This document shows positions 54,892 to 63,398 of a stretch of 64,000 nt of DNA, in pieces (position 1 is the first letter of the stretch; every line of letters begins with the position of its first letter). The notes under the pieces are model-generated. The model saw only the letters and a program-made list of their open reading frames with translations, made no database searches and was not told the origin of the DNA. Where the stretch lies: positions 1 to 64,000 of the forward strand of contig NZ_JAIUDQ010000004.1 of the NCBI RefSeq assembly GCF_020164435.1, in the 5' to 3' direction. The DNA is from Phyllobacterium lublinensis. GTDB taxonomy: Bacteria > Pseudomonadota > Alphaproteobacteria > Rhizobiales > Rhizobiaceae. Both the position numbers and the translations under genes were made by a program.

Positions 54892-57204
54892 TCATTTCGA
54901 GGAACGCGACTCCATTGGATACTTTGCGTCCACCCACGCGGAGACGCCGTCGGCGAAATATGAGACATTGGAATAGCCCCATGCCGAGGCTTTGGCCGAA
55001 GCGAATGCAGCATCCGCACAATATTTCCCCTGACAAACGATGACGATGTTGTCGTCTTTCCGAGCCGCAACGGACAGTGTCTCGCTCGAAAGGACATTCC
55101 CCGCCGGCAGACTGATGGCTCCTTGAATGTGCGAGCGATTGAACATGACCGTGCTGCGGACATCAATGAACCTTGCACCTTCGCCGTGCAGCCGCTTGGC
55201 GACGGCCACAGATATTTTTGGCACGTCCTTGACGGTGAATTCGCCGTTCGCCCTGCTGACTGCGCGCGCATAGGTTTCGTAAGGAATATCGGTTCCGGCA
55301 CCCTCCGGCACTCCTGCTTTTCGTAGGCCATCGAGCAGCCTGTCGCGGCTGGCCGGATTGTAATCGTACATGTTGTCATACCATCGCCACGCGATTGCCT
55401 GGACAGTCAGCGGACCGCGACCGGCCGGCAGGGCGATGCCGTTGAATTTGGCGACGTTGAGAGGGACGCCGTCCGAGCGATTCAGATGACCCAGCCCGGA
55501 TGTCAGTGTCGCGTAGTCATCGGCGACATTCCATTGCAAGGTGGTCAGAAATTTCAAAGTATCGACGGCATCTTGATACCGCTCCTGATGGAAGAGCGAG
55601 ATTGCAAGGGCCCGAAGGTATTCCGGCGGATATTTGGGATCGAGCCGCATCGCCAGACGCACTTCCTGTTCCGCCTCTTGGGCGCGACCCGTCGCGTTAA
55701 GATAGCGTGCTTTGCGGATGTGATTCTCGGGGTCGTTCGGATCAAGCGCGAGCGCGCGGTTGATCGCAATAAGCGCCTGATCATAGCCGCCATGCGCGGC
55801 CAGAAGTTCCGACGATATCGCGTAAGCAAGTGGATACTGGTACAGCATCGCCATGGGTAAACTCTGATCGACGCGAAGCATGGCCTTCCGGAAGGCCAGA
55901 TTCTCTGAGTCCCAGCAACTCAATGCCATTCGCCAATTGGCCGCGGCCAACACTGCGTGAGCACGACTGTAATAGGGATCCAGGCCAACAGATTTCTCGA
56001 AAAGGGCAATGGCTTTCAGGGTCTCGGCATCCGTATTGACGCGATAGTGGCCTAGACCCTGCAACAGGACTTCATAGGCTTCCGGGGTGGTCTCGATCAA
56101 TTCTGGTTCAGCTGGCGGTGTCAGGTCCACTCGCAAGGTCGAGGCGATTTCTCCGACGATCTTGGCCTGAAGCGCAAAACATTGATCCAGCCTGCCATCG
56201 TAATGCCGGTTCCACACCGTTTGGTTCCTGACTGCATCGCTGAGCTGCACCTCGATGCGTACAAGTTCGCCCTCGTGCCGGAAGGTACCTTCCAGGACAT
56301 AACGCACCCCCATGCCTTCGGCGACCTCCTGCACCTTTGCAGGTCTCCCCTTGTACGTGAATGCCGAATGCCGGGCGACCACGAAAAGCCCGGGCAGCTT
56401 CGAAAGATCTGTAATGAGATCTTCGGTGAAGCCGTCGGCGAGATAGGACTCCCCCGAGCCCGGGCCAATGTCGTGGAAGGGAATCACTGCGATCGAGGGC
56501 TGTTTGGGAAGTGGGAACTTCATGCGTGCAATGATCGCTGTCTCGGCGCTCGTTTCGCGCGGCCAAAACCAGATCGCCGAACCAGCCGATGCTACAGCGA
56601 ACAGGATCACCGCCGCGATCACACCCCACATGCGCCATCGCCGTGCGAATCTTTTACGCCCTCCCGCCCGCTCGCCATCAAATCTGACGCGATAGGTGCG
56701 CACCGGTCTTTCGATGTTTTTGACATGGCGCTCGCCAACGAATTCCAGAGGGAGTTCGAATCGTCCCGGCAGCTGGTCATATGCGGTACCGGACACAAAA
56801 AGCCCTCCGGGTGCGCAAAGTTGCTCCAGCCGGGCAGCTACATTCACACCATCGCCGAGAATATCGTCGCCTTCAACAACGACATCTCCGAGGTTAACGC
56901 CCATACGAAACACGATCCGCTTGTCGGGGTCCGTCGACGCCTGGTGGGCCATCACACCCCTTTGCAGAGCGACCGCACAGGTGACGGCGTCCACGACGGA
57001 GCCGAACGCAATGATGGCTCCATCGCCCATCAGCTTGACGATTCGTCCGTGGTACTCGGCCAGCAATGGATCTGTAACGTTGGATCGTAGTGATCGTATC
57101 GCTGCGAGCGTTCCGGCTTCGTCAGCCTCAATAAGTCTCGAATAGCCTACGATGTCGGCGGCGAGAATCGCAACCAGACGACGTTCGGCATGATCCGCTC
57201 CCAT
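54892..57204 (-). CDS. Class III nucleotide cyclase with TolB-like, TPR and C-terminal rhodanese domains
   Basis: 770 residues, a four-part fusion. Residues 5-175: class III cyclase with all catalytic positions, metal Asp17 and Asp61, purine-binding Lys57 and Asp114, transition-state Asn121 and Arg125, which predicts adenylate cyclase. Residues 193-213: one membrane helix. About 235-360: TolB/FlgO-like domain (SIAVIPFHDIGPGSGESYLADGFTEDLITDLS). About 380-560: TPR repeats. About 655-770: rhodanese domain with Cys724 in VIVCQGKYC. The first three parts are a common rhizobial design; the rhodanese tail is unusual. The cyclase should be cytoplasmic and the rest periplasmic. Monocistronic. Confidence 0.88.
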   Translation of the reverse strand: MGADHAERRLVAILAADIVGYSRLIEADEAGTLAAIRSLRSNVTDPLLAEYHGRIVKLMGDGAIIAFGSVVDAVTCAVALQRGVMAHQASTDPDKRIVFRMGVNLGDVVVEGDDILGDGVNVAARLEQLCAPGGLFVSGTAYDQLPGRFELPLEFVGERHVKNIERPVRTYRVRFDGERAGGRKRFARRWRMWGVIAAVILFAVASAGSAIWFWPRETSAETAIIARMKFPLPKQPSIAVIPFHDIGPGSGESYLADGFTEDLITDLSKLPGLFVVARHSAFTYKGRPAKVQEVAEGMGVRYVLEGTFRHEGELVRIEVQLSDAVRNQTVWNRHYDGRLDQCFALQAKIVGEIASTLRVDLTPPAEPELIETTPEAYEVLLQGLGHYRVNTDAETLKAIALFEKSVGLDPYYSRAHAVLAAANWRMALSCWDSENLAFRKAMLRVDQSLPMAMLYQYPLAYAISSELLAAHGGYDQALIAINRALALDPNDPENHIRKARYLNATGRAQEAEQEVRLAMRLDPKYPPEYLRALAISLFHQERYQDAVDTLKFLTTLQWNVADDYATLTSGLGHLNRSDGVPLNVAKFNGIALPAGRGPLTVQAIAWRWYDNMYDYNPASRDRLLDGLRKAGVPEGAGTDIPYETYARAVSRANGEFTVKDVPKISVAVAKRLHGEGARFIDVRSTVMFNRSHIQGAISLPAGNVLSSETLSVAARKDDNIVIVCQGKYCADAAFASAKASAWGYSNVSYFADGVSAWVDAKYPMESRSSK

Positions 57205-57332
57205 TGCACCCTCTCCAACGAGATCAAAACCTCGCTACTGGGCCCTTCGGTCGAGGGAACTACCCGCCTCTTATCTTCGCAAGTCTACTCTCCTTTCCGT
57301 CCGTTCGCGAGTGGGAGCGACTACTCCGCGGC

Positions 57333-57995
57333 CTATTTCGGCAGTTCCTGTCCTGCCTGTTCCTTGACGATGTATTCGGCATACCAATCAGGCCAGCCTT
57401 CGTCGTGCTGCCCCGTGAGTTTCTCATGTTCGCCATGCGCAGCGGCGGCCCGGCGGAGCGCTGCGGCCAGATCAGCCGATGAGCCGAATGTGGTATCGCC
57501 CTCGACGCGTCCGGGCAGGCGCGTGGTGATTTCCTGGAAGAGCCAGCCATTGCCATCCGGGTCGGTGAATGAGGCGAACGAGCGGTAGCTGGCGCGCTCG
57601 CGGTCTGGACCAGCAACGCGGACCTGCCCAAACAGATAGGGCTCGTCGGGGCCCTTATAAGAATCGCCTTCAGGATGAAAGATATCGCTGACCTTGACGC
57701 CGCGTGCGCGCAACGCTGCGCAGGCCGCCTCGATATCCGATACGATCAGGTACAGTCCTTGTGCAGAGCCAGGAGACGCAGCGGTGACGTGCGTACCGAA
57801 GATGACCGAGCAACCGGAGCCTGGCGGTGTGAACTGGATGACGCGGTAACCGTCATTGCCAGCGAAATCGGCGTCGAGGCGCCATCCGAGGCTGGCATAG
57901 AAGGCCTTAGCGCGATCGGGATCAGCGACAGGAATAACCACGATCTCAAACTTCATGTCACCGGTACGCGTTCCAGGTTTCTCTTCCGTCATCAT
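57333..57995 (-). CDS. VOC-family (glyoxalase/bleomycin resistance-like) protein
   Basis: 220 residues. MKFEIVVIPVADPDRAKAFYASLGWRLDADF begins a vicinal-oxygen-chelate domain that ends with SFASFTDPDGNGWLFQEI. About 60 further residues include a helical tail (DLAAALRRAAAAHGEHEKLT, DWYAEYIVKEQAG) found in one branch of VOC proteins. The ATG at 57995 follows AAGGAGGA with ideal spacing. Substrate unknown; possible detoxification enzyme. The upstream 296-bp spacer shows nothing else I can name. Confidence 0.88.
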   Translation of the reverse strand: MMTEEKPGTRTGDMKFEIVVIPVADPDRAKAFYASLGWRLDADFAGNDGYRVIQFTPPGSGCSVIFGTHVTAASPGSAQGLYLIVSDIEAACAALRARGVKVSDIFHPEGDSYKGPDEPYLFGQVRVAGPDRERASYRSFASFTDPDGNGWLFQEITTRLPGRVEGDTTFGSSADLAAALRRAAAAHGEHEKLTGQHDEGWPDWYAEYIVKEQAGQELPK

Positions 57996-58291
57996 GATGT
58001 CTCCTCCTTGGTTTGGTTGTGGGCGGGATGGCGCTACAGCGCCTTGCATGTATCTGCTCGACCTTGATGACACAGCGGATTGAGTACCACTGAGTTGCAG
58101 GGAATGGCTCCGGCCGTGTTCGGTCGAAGTGCCTGCAAAATCGAGTATATCAGATCGCTCAGTGCTTGCCCTGCACAACGGCACAACCAAGGACTTATTA
58201 CTCGGCTCGAGGCCTTACAGGTTTCCGTCCGCGCTTTCATGGTGCGGCCTGGCAAATAATGTTACGATAATCCGGGGAATCAGAGAGGGAT

Positions 58292-59095
58292 ATGGTCATG
58301 AATTGGCATTCGATCCCGGTCGCTGCAGCCACACTGCTGCTGTTGAATTGTGGCGCTTCGGCACAGGAATCGCCTGAGGAACTTGCCAAGAAGCTCTCAA
58401 ATCCAATCGCCTCATTGATCAGCGTGCCGTTCCAGGGGAACTACGACAATGGATATGGCCCCGACGACGGCGATAAATATTATGTCAATGTCCAACCCGT
58501 CATTCCATTTACGCTGAACGAGAACTGGAACGTCATTTCACGAACAATCCTGCCGATCGCCTGGCAGAATGATATTGCGGGGCCATCCGGCGATCAGTTT
58601 GGTCTGGGCGACACCACGCAGAGCTTCTTCTTCTCTCCGAAGCAGCCGGCAGGTGGTATCATCTGGGGTGCCGGTCCGGTGTTCCTGTTGCCCACCGCGA
58701 CTGACGATCTGCTGGGCGGCGACAAGTGGGGAGCGGGGCCGACGGCAGTCGTTCTCAAGCAGGATGGACCCTGGACCGTGGGCGCGCTGACGAACCATGT
58801 CTGGTCATTCGCTGGTGAGGGTGATCGCAACGACATCAGTTCGACGTTCCTGCAACCCTTCGTTTCTTACACGACCAAGAATGCGTGGACATTCACGCTC
58901 AACACCGAGTCGACCTACGATTGGGAGGGTGAGGCATGGTCCGTGCCCATCAATTTCACGGTGGCAAAACTCGTGAAGATCGACAAGCAGCCAATCAGCC
59001 TCACCGCCGGAGTTCGTTACTGGGCAGAGAGCCCTGACAACGGGCCTGATGGCTTCGGTGCGCGGCTGGCCATTACGTTCCTGTTTCCGAAGTAA
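58292..59095 (+). CDS. Outer-membrane transporter-like protein (neuromedin U-type annotation)
   Basis: 267 residues with a signal peptide (SIPVAAATLLLLNCGASAQ, cleavage near residue 25). The mature protein is rich in alternating hydrophobic and aromatic strands (NVQPVIPFTLNENWNVISRTILPIAW, FFFSPKQPAGGIIWGAGPVFLLPTAT, AGVRYWAESPDNGPDGFGARLAITFLFPK) and ends in Phe-x-Phe-Pro-Lys, suggesting a beta-barrel. Matches the family that databases label transporter or neuromedin U. Role unknown. ATG at 58292 after GAGAGGGA. Confidence 0.8.
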   Translation: MVMNWHSIPVAAATLLLLNCGASAQESPEELAKKLSNPIASLISVPFQGNYDNGYGPDDGDKYYVNVQPVIPFTLNENWNVISRTILPIAWQNDIAGPSGDQFGLGDTTQSFFFSPKQPAGGIIWGAGPVFLLPTATDDLLGGDKWGAGPTAVVLKQDGPWTVGALTNHVWSFAGEGDRNDISSTFLQPFVSYTTKNAWTFTLNTESTYDWEGEAWSVPINFTVAKLVKIDKQPISLTAGVRYWAESPDNGPDGFGARLAITFLFPK

Positions 59096-59120
59096 TCCGT
59101 TTGTGCCTTTGGCGCCGCGG

Positions 59121-60359
59121 TTAACCGCCAAATGCCAGCGGTACGTTGAATGCCCAGTTGGACCGGCCGGCATCAGCGGGTATCGGCGGGAAAGGTGCTG
59201 CCCTGCGGACTGTGTCCATGCCTGCCTTGTCTACCGCGGCATTTCCGGAGCTGCGACCAATGTCGACACCGGTCACGCTGCCGTTGCTGGCCACGACAAA
59301 CTGCACATGAACCTCCCCGCGCAAACGCCCCTGCCGCCGCAACGCACGGCGCAGCTTTGACGTTACCGTGCCCGGGTAGTTAGACACTGCGGCGTTGCCT
59401 TCTGCGGATGCATTGCCGCGTGCATTGCCATCGGCATGCTTCAGCCCATCATTCTTGCCATCGGCAACACCCGATCTTGCTGTCCGCTCATTGACGCCGT
59501 TACGCCCCGACGCGGTTTTGGGTGTTGGTGTTTTTGCGACCTTGGCCGGCGATGGTACGGTCTTGGCCGGCTGTTGCTTTGGCTTTTCCATGACGGGCTT
59601 TTCTTGGGCCGGCATCTTGACGACAGGCCTGTGTACCGCTGGCGTTTCGACGTCTGGTTCTGGCGCCACAAGCTTCTCAACCGGCTTTGCAACAACAGGT
59701 TCCACATCCTCCACCGGTTGAAGGATGGCCTCCGATGGCGGCTGGACCACGTTTTGGTCCAGGGTCGGCTGGAGCGGGGTGACCCTGAGAATTTCCGGCG
59801 CTTCGCTGGGCACAACTTCCGCCACTTCAGTGACCGGGACAGGGGCAGGTTCAGCCGGGGCAACCGTTTCAACCGGTTCTTTGATCACAACCGGCGCTAC
59901 CTGTTCGACTTCCATTGCCGGAACCGGCTTGGGCAGGACCATTGTCACAAGCGAAACGTTTGTTGCGTCCATGCTTACCGGATCGGAAGCACCAGATGCA
60001 TTCATGTCCAAGGATCCGTCCCCGAGCAGGGCGGTCATCGTATCCTGGCTGCCGGCAATCAGAATTTCATCGGTGACAAAGCCGACGAGCAGTATGGCCA
60101 GAGCAGCGTGGAAACCGCAGGAAAGCACAAGCTTCCGGTACCACGTCGTGGTCGGCATTTGCCGCGTTGCTGCCATGCTGCCGTGCCTGGCGGCATCTGG
60201 TGATAGCTCTGCCCCGGCCGTGCCTGGAAATTCCAGCGAATCCGGTTCGTGTTCTTGCCCGTAATGAGGGCTTGTCTCGATGACAAAAAGCGCTGGCGGA
60301 TCCTTCCGTTTGACGACGGCGGATATCTCGGTTTGGAATGCAAGCGCGTAAGCCATCAT
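59121..60359 (-). CDS. tonB: TonB-family energy transducer for heme uptake
   Basis: 412 residues. A cytoplasmic N-terminal part of about 80 residues, one membrane helix (LVLSCGFHAALAILLVGFV), a long Pro/Glu/Val/Lys-rich periplasmic spacer, and a C-terminal TonB domain (VSNYPGTVTSKLRRALRRQG, LRGEVHVQFVVASNGSVTGVDI, KAGMDTVRRAAPFPPIP). The longer than usual N terminus is odd. The start overlaps the stop of the preceding gene (TAATG), with a second ATG right after. Operon with hmuR points to a receptor-dedicated TonB; ExbB/ExbD are not in the window. Confidence 0.88.
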   Translation of the reverse strand: MMAYALAFQTEISAVVKRKDPPALFVIETSPHYGQEHEPDSLEFPGTAGAELSPDAARHGSMAATRQMPTTTWYRKLVLSCGFHAALAILLVGFVTDEILIAGSQDTMTALLGDGSLDMNASGASDPVSMDATNVSLVTMVLPKPVPAMEVEQVAPVVIKEPVETVAPAEPAPVPVTEVAEVVPSEAPEILRVTPLQPTLDQNVVQPPSEAILQPVEDVEPVVAKPVEKLVAPEPDVETPAVHRPVVKMPAQEKPVMEKPKQQPAKTVPSPAKVAKTPTPKTASGRNGVNERTARSGVADGKNDGLKHADGNARGNASAEGNAAVSNYPGTVTSKLRRALRRQGRLRGEVHVQFVVASNGSVTGVDIGRSSGNAAVDKAGMDTVRRAAPFPPIPADAGRSNWAFNVPLAFGG

Positions 60360-60814
60360 TAACTTCCGAATTGAACGCCGGATTTCGTCATAGGATTGAG
60401 CTGGCGAATGCAGGCCTTCGGGTCGACGCCCGTGCCGGAACACTCCGTCGCGTCGTTCACCAGCACCCGGGCAATCTTGCTGCAATCGGTATCGCCGAGA
60501 TCGAAACGGCGGACCTTGGTCTTGCCCTGCGGCAGATCCTTGAAGTCCAGCACGGTGATGCGGTCCACCACTTGCGCCTCATTGAACAGCGCGATCTCGA
60601 AAGCCGCCTTGTCGAGCGGAGCCTTGAGATTGTTGGTGACGACAAAGGTCAGTCTGCAGCCTTTCTCGGAGGGCTGCAGCGCATTGAGTTCAAGTGTCAG
60701 GGTTGGCGCCGGGGAGGACTCTTGCCCCGACGCCGCCCCTGTTGCAGCAAGAAGGAATATGGCTGTAACAGCGGTCATGCTATGGCCAAGACTTGCTGCA
60801 AATTCAAATTTCAT
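60359..60814 (-). CDS. Secreted cysteine-containing protein of the heme operon (unknown)
   Basis: 151 residues. Signal peptide TAVTAIFLLAATGAASGQ (cleavage near residue 30). The mature domain looks like a beta-sandwich (TLTLELNALQPSEKGCRLTFVVTNNL, FEIALFNEAQVVDRITVLDF, KTKVRRFDLGD) and has four Cys (GCRL, TDCS, TECS, KACI) that could form two disulfides. The ATG at 60814 overlaps the end region of hmuR and the stop abuts tonB, so it is co-expressed with the heme receptor. I do not recognise a named family; a periplasmic helper of heme uptake is inference. Confidence 0.72.
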   Translation of the reverse strand: MKFEFAASLGHSMTAVTAIFLLAATGAASGQESSPAPTLTLELNALQPSEKGCRLTFVVTNNLKAPLDKAAFEIALFNEAQVVDRITVLDFKDLPQGKTKVRRFDLGDTDCSKIARVLVNDATECSGTGVDPKACIRQLNPMTKSGVQFGS

Positions 60815-60816
60815 AG

Positions 60817-62949
60817 TTACCATCCGAACTGTTTGGCGAGCGTGATCTTGAAGGTGCGGCCCTTGCCGTCTGTACCCGCCAGGTTGTTGCGATAGAATTT
60901 GTCGAAGAGGTTTTCGACGGCGAAGCGTGCTTCGAAACCGGCATATTTTTCGTCGGTCGGCTTCCATGATGCGAAGATGTCATGCACGCCATAGCCGGCT
61001 GTCGGCTGACCTGTGAATCCGGTGTCGGCATGGGCCGCAAATGTGCTGCGCCAGCCATATTCAACGCCGTAGTCGATCATGCGACCGCCAATCGTCGTCG
61101 TCAGGGTCTGTGCCGGAATGGTGGTCAAGGGATCGCCCGTTTCCTCGTCCTCGCCCCTGATGTTGCTGTATGCAAGGCGCGTAAAGAACACTTCGGCGTC
61201 GTAGGAGCCCTCGACTTCAACACCATAGATCTTCGCTTCATTAATGTTGACGTAATAGGGCACCGGCAGCCGGCTGCGATTGTTTGGGTTGGTACTGATC
61301 AGGTTGCGGATCTGGTTGTAGAAACCGGTCGTCTTCAATTGCAACGTATCGCCTGCCCGCAGGAGATCGTAACCCGAGATGGCAAAGCCCGCCTCATAGT
61401 TGTTGGATGTTTCCTTCTCGAGGTCCAGACTCGCGGTCCTCCCGCCAGGATAGGTGCGCCCCGGGCCAGACGATGAGTAAAGCTCGTCGATGGTCGGGAA
61501 TCGCTCGGTGTGCGCCACGGAGCCGAACAGAGAGAAGTTGTCATTGAGCTTGTAGAGGGCAGCGAGCTTCGGTGAGAAAGCATCGTCTGAGGAGTCTTCG
61601 GCGCCAGTGATGCTGTCCGCCGGCGACGTGTCGCGGTAGTCGTAACGGACCCCGGGGATCAAGGTCAGTTTCTCACGCCAGACGAATTCGTTCTGGGCGT
61701 AGAAGCCATACTTATTCTCAGTTCCTTCCGGGTGGAACAGGATGGCGCCCGGCTGGATCCCTGAAATCGACTCGGCTTCGCGGTCCTGGTGGCTGATCTG
61801 GGTGCCGATGGTCAGATAATTTTCGAAACTGTCGGTCTTGTACTCAAAGGTATTCTCGAGACGCGCCTGCAACGTCTTGTAGGAATAATCCGAGTCGTCG
61901 AACAACTGGTTGGGCATTCCTATGCCCGAGGCGTTCGACTGTTCGTTCGACGTGTCGGAATAGGAGAGCTGGAATTTCAGGTCAAGCCAAGGATTGTCGC
62001 TCGCCGGATTCTCATAGGCAAACACCGCGGTCTGATCGGTGACCTTGCGATCGACCGTCCCGAAATCATTATCGTCGGTTTGCGCATAGGCCTGATCGTC
62101 GCCGTCACCCTGCCAGCGCTGGTAAGACAGCCGGATCGTCTGCTCGTTGCCGTCACCGAAGCGGTACGTGCCTTTTGCAAGTCCCGACCAGGAATCGAAT
62201 GACGACCCGGGGATTTCGTCGCCGTTGCCGTCCTCGTAGTCATCGGACTGGCGATAATTGCCCATGCCGAGGAACTCGAAATTGTCGTTGAGTTTCGTTG
62301 CATAGATGGTCGAGCCAAGGAGGCCGGTGCCATTGGAGTCATAGGCGCTCTTGATGCGGACGGCGTTGCTCTGGCCGGGAGCCAGGAAATCGGCCGCATC
62401 CTTCGTCGTCAGATTGATGACGCCGCCAAGCGCGCCAGAACCATAAAGCGTCGACGATGCCGGACCGCGCAGCACCTCCACCTGCTTGTAGAGTTCCGGA
62501 TCGCTGAAGAAGGATCCCATCCGGTACTGTTCGTAAAACTTTGGCGTACCGTCCACGTTGATGATGATCTTGGACTCGTCCGCAGCGGCAGCTCCGCCGA
62601 TACCGCGAATATTGAAGGCTTCGCCAAAGACGCGGTCGCTGCCGATCGCCGTCACACCGGGAACGTCGCGCAGCGTGTCGCCAATGGTCTGTGGTTGATT
62701 CTGATCGATCTGCTCCTGATCGATGATTGTGACAGCTTGCGGCGTATCGATAGCAATCTTGTCGACGCCTGCACCCACTACAAGCCGCTGCAACAGGGTC
62801 ACGCGTCCCTTCTTCGCAGCCGCCTGAGCCTGCTCACCTGTTTGAGTTTTCTGTTCCGCCTGCTGCGCCCCTGCAACATGCGCTCCGACCATGATCGTCA
62901 TTGCCGCTCCGCCAAGCAAAACAGTGATATTCCGTGCCACCAGCCCCAT
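60817..62949 (-). CDS. hmuR: TonB-dependent heme/hemoglobin receptor
   Basis: 710 residues. Signal peptide, a TonB box region after a linker, the plug domain (VTIIDQEQIDQNQPQTIGDTLRDVPGVTAIG, AFNIRGIGG) and a 22-strand barrel ending in KQFGW. The VAHTERFPTIDELYSSSGPG segment corresponds to the FRAP/NPNL-like loop of HmuR/BhuA heme receptors. ATG at 62949 after GGAGAG. Followed on the same strand by the unknown secreted protein and tonB, and divergent from hmuP-hmuS. Iron-dependent control (Irr/RirA, with HmuP) is expected; a perfect inverted repeat in the spacer may be the site. Confidence 0.92.
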   Translation of the reverse strand: MGLVARNITVLLGGAAMTIMVGAHVAGAQQAEQKTQTGEQAQAAAKKGRVTLLQRLVVGAGVDKIAIDTPQAVTIIDQEQIDQNQPQTIGDTLRDVPGVTAIGSDRVFGEAFNIRGIGGAAAADESKIIINVDGTPKFYEQYRMGSFFSDPELYKQVEVLRGPASSTLYGSGALGGVINLTTKDAADFLAPGQSNAVRIKSAYDSNGTGLLGSTIYATKLNDNFEFLGMGNYRQSDDYEDGNGDEIPGSSFDSWSGLAKGTYRFGDGNEQTIRLSYQRWQGDGDDQAYAQTDDNDFGTVDRKVTDQTAVFAYENPASDNPWLDLKFQLSYSDTSNEQSNASGIGMPNQLFDDSDYSYKTLQARLENTFEYKTDSFENYLTIGTQISHQDREAESISGIQPGAILFHPEGTENKYGFYAQNEFVWREKLTLIPGVRYDYRDTSPADSITGAEDSSDDAFSPKLAALYKLNDNFSLFGSVAHTERFPTIDELYSSSGPGRTYPGGRTASLDLEKETSNNYEAGFAISGYDLLRAGDTLQLKTTGFYNQIRNLISTNPNNRSRLPVPYYVNINEAKIYGVEVEGSYDAEVFFTRLAYSNIRGEDEETGDPLTTIPAQTLTTTIGGRMIDYGVEYGWRSTFAAHADTGFTGQPTAGYGVHDIFASWKPTDEKYAGFEARFAVENLFDKFYRNNLAGTDGKGRTFKITLAKQFGW

Positions 62950-63056
62950 AATCTCATTCTCTCCAGGAGTTCAGTTTGTCGCTGGCTGGCCGGGAGAGCT
63001 TCGTGCCGATGCTCCGATGCTTGCTTGCAGTTTTTTGTTTAATTAGAAGATGATGA

Positions 63057-63120
63057 TAAACTTGACTCATTGACTCTTCTTTAGCTTGCGTAATAAATAT
63101 GAATAAGAGAGTCAAGTTTA
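63057..63120. promoter_or_regulatory. Perfect 12-bp inverted repeat in the hmuR/hmuP divergent promoter region
   Basis: TAAACTTGACTC (63057-63068) and GAGTCAAGTTTA (63109-63120) are exact complements 40 bp apart. Each arm contains TTGACT, a good -35 element facing inward, and a second TTGACT occurs at 63070-63075. The arms could be regulator sites, divergent -35 boxes or both. The placement between hmuR and hmuP, both iron- and heme-regulated in rhizobia, favours control by Irr/HmuP or RirA; which one is not evident. Confidence 0.6.
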
Positions 63121-63180
63121 ATTGAACGGAATAATGCGGCGGCATTGTTCCGCACAAAGAGCAGAAAAAAGGCCAGCTCC

Positions 63181-63390
63181 ATGTCGCGACGTCAAATCAT
63201 CGATCTGCAGGTTCGTCTGCCGAATGTTTCGCCGATGCGATCCGATTTCAGCAAACCGGTGAAACAGGATATCCGCGTTTTCGGCAGCGACATTTTATTC
63301 GACGGCTCCAACGAAGTTGGCATCGAACACGCCGGATCGCTTTATCGGCTGAAGATAACCCGCCAGGGCAAGCTGATATTGAACAAATAA
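63181..63390 (+). CDS. hmuP: Hemin uptake protein HmuP/HemP
   Basis: 69 residues. The C-terminal core VFGSDILFDGSNEVGIEHAG and LYRLKITRQGKLILNK is the HemP/HmuP signature (usually RxxRLRETRQGKLILTK). In Bradyrhizobium HmuP is a coactivator that works with Irr on the heme uptake promoter. The ATG at 63181 was chosen over one 12 codons upstream. It precedes hmuS by 8 bp. Confidence 0.9.
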   Translation: MSRRQIIDLQVRLPNVSPMRSDFSKPVKQDIRVFGSDILFDGSNEVGIEHAGSLYRLKITRQGKLILNK

Positions 63391-63398
63391 AGCAAACA

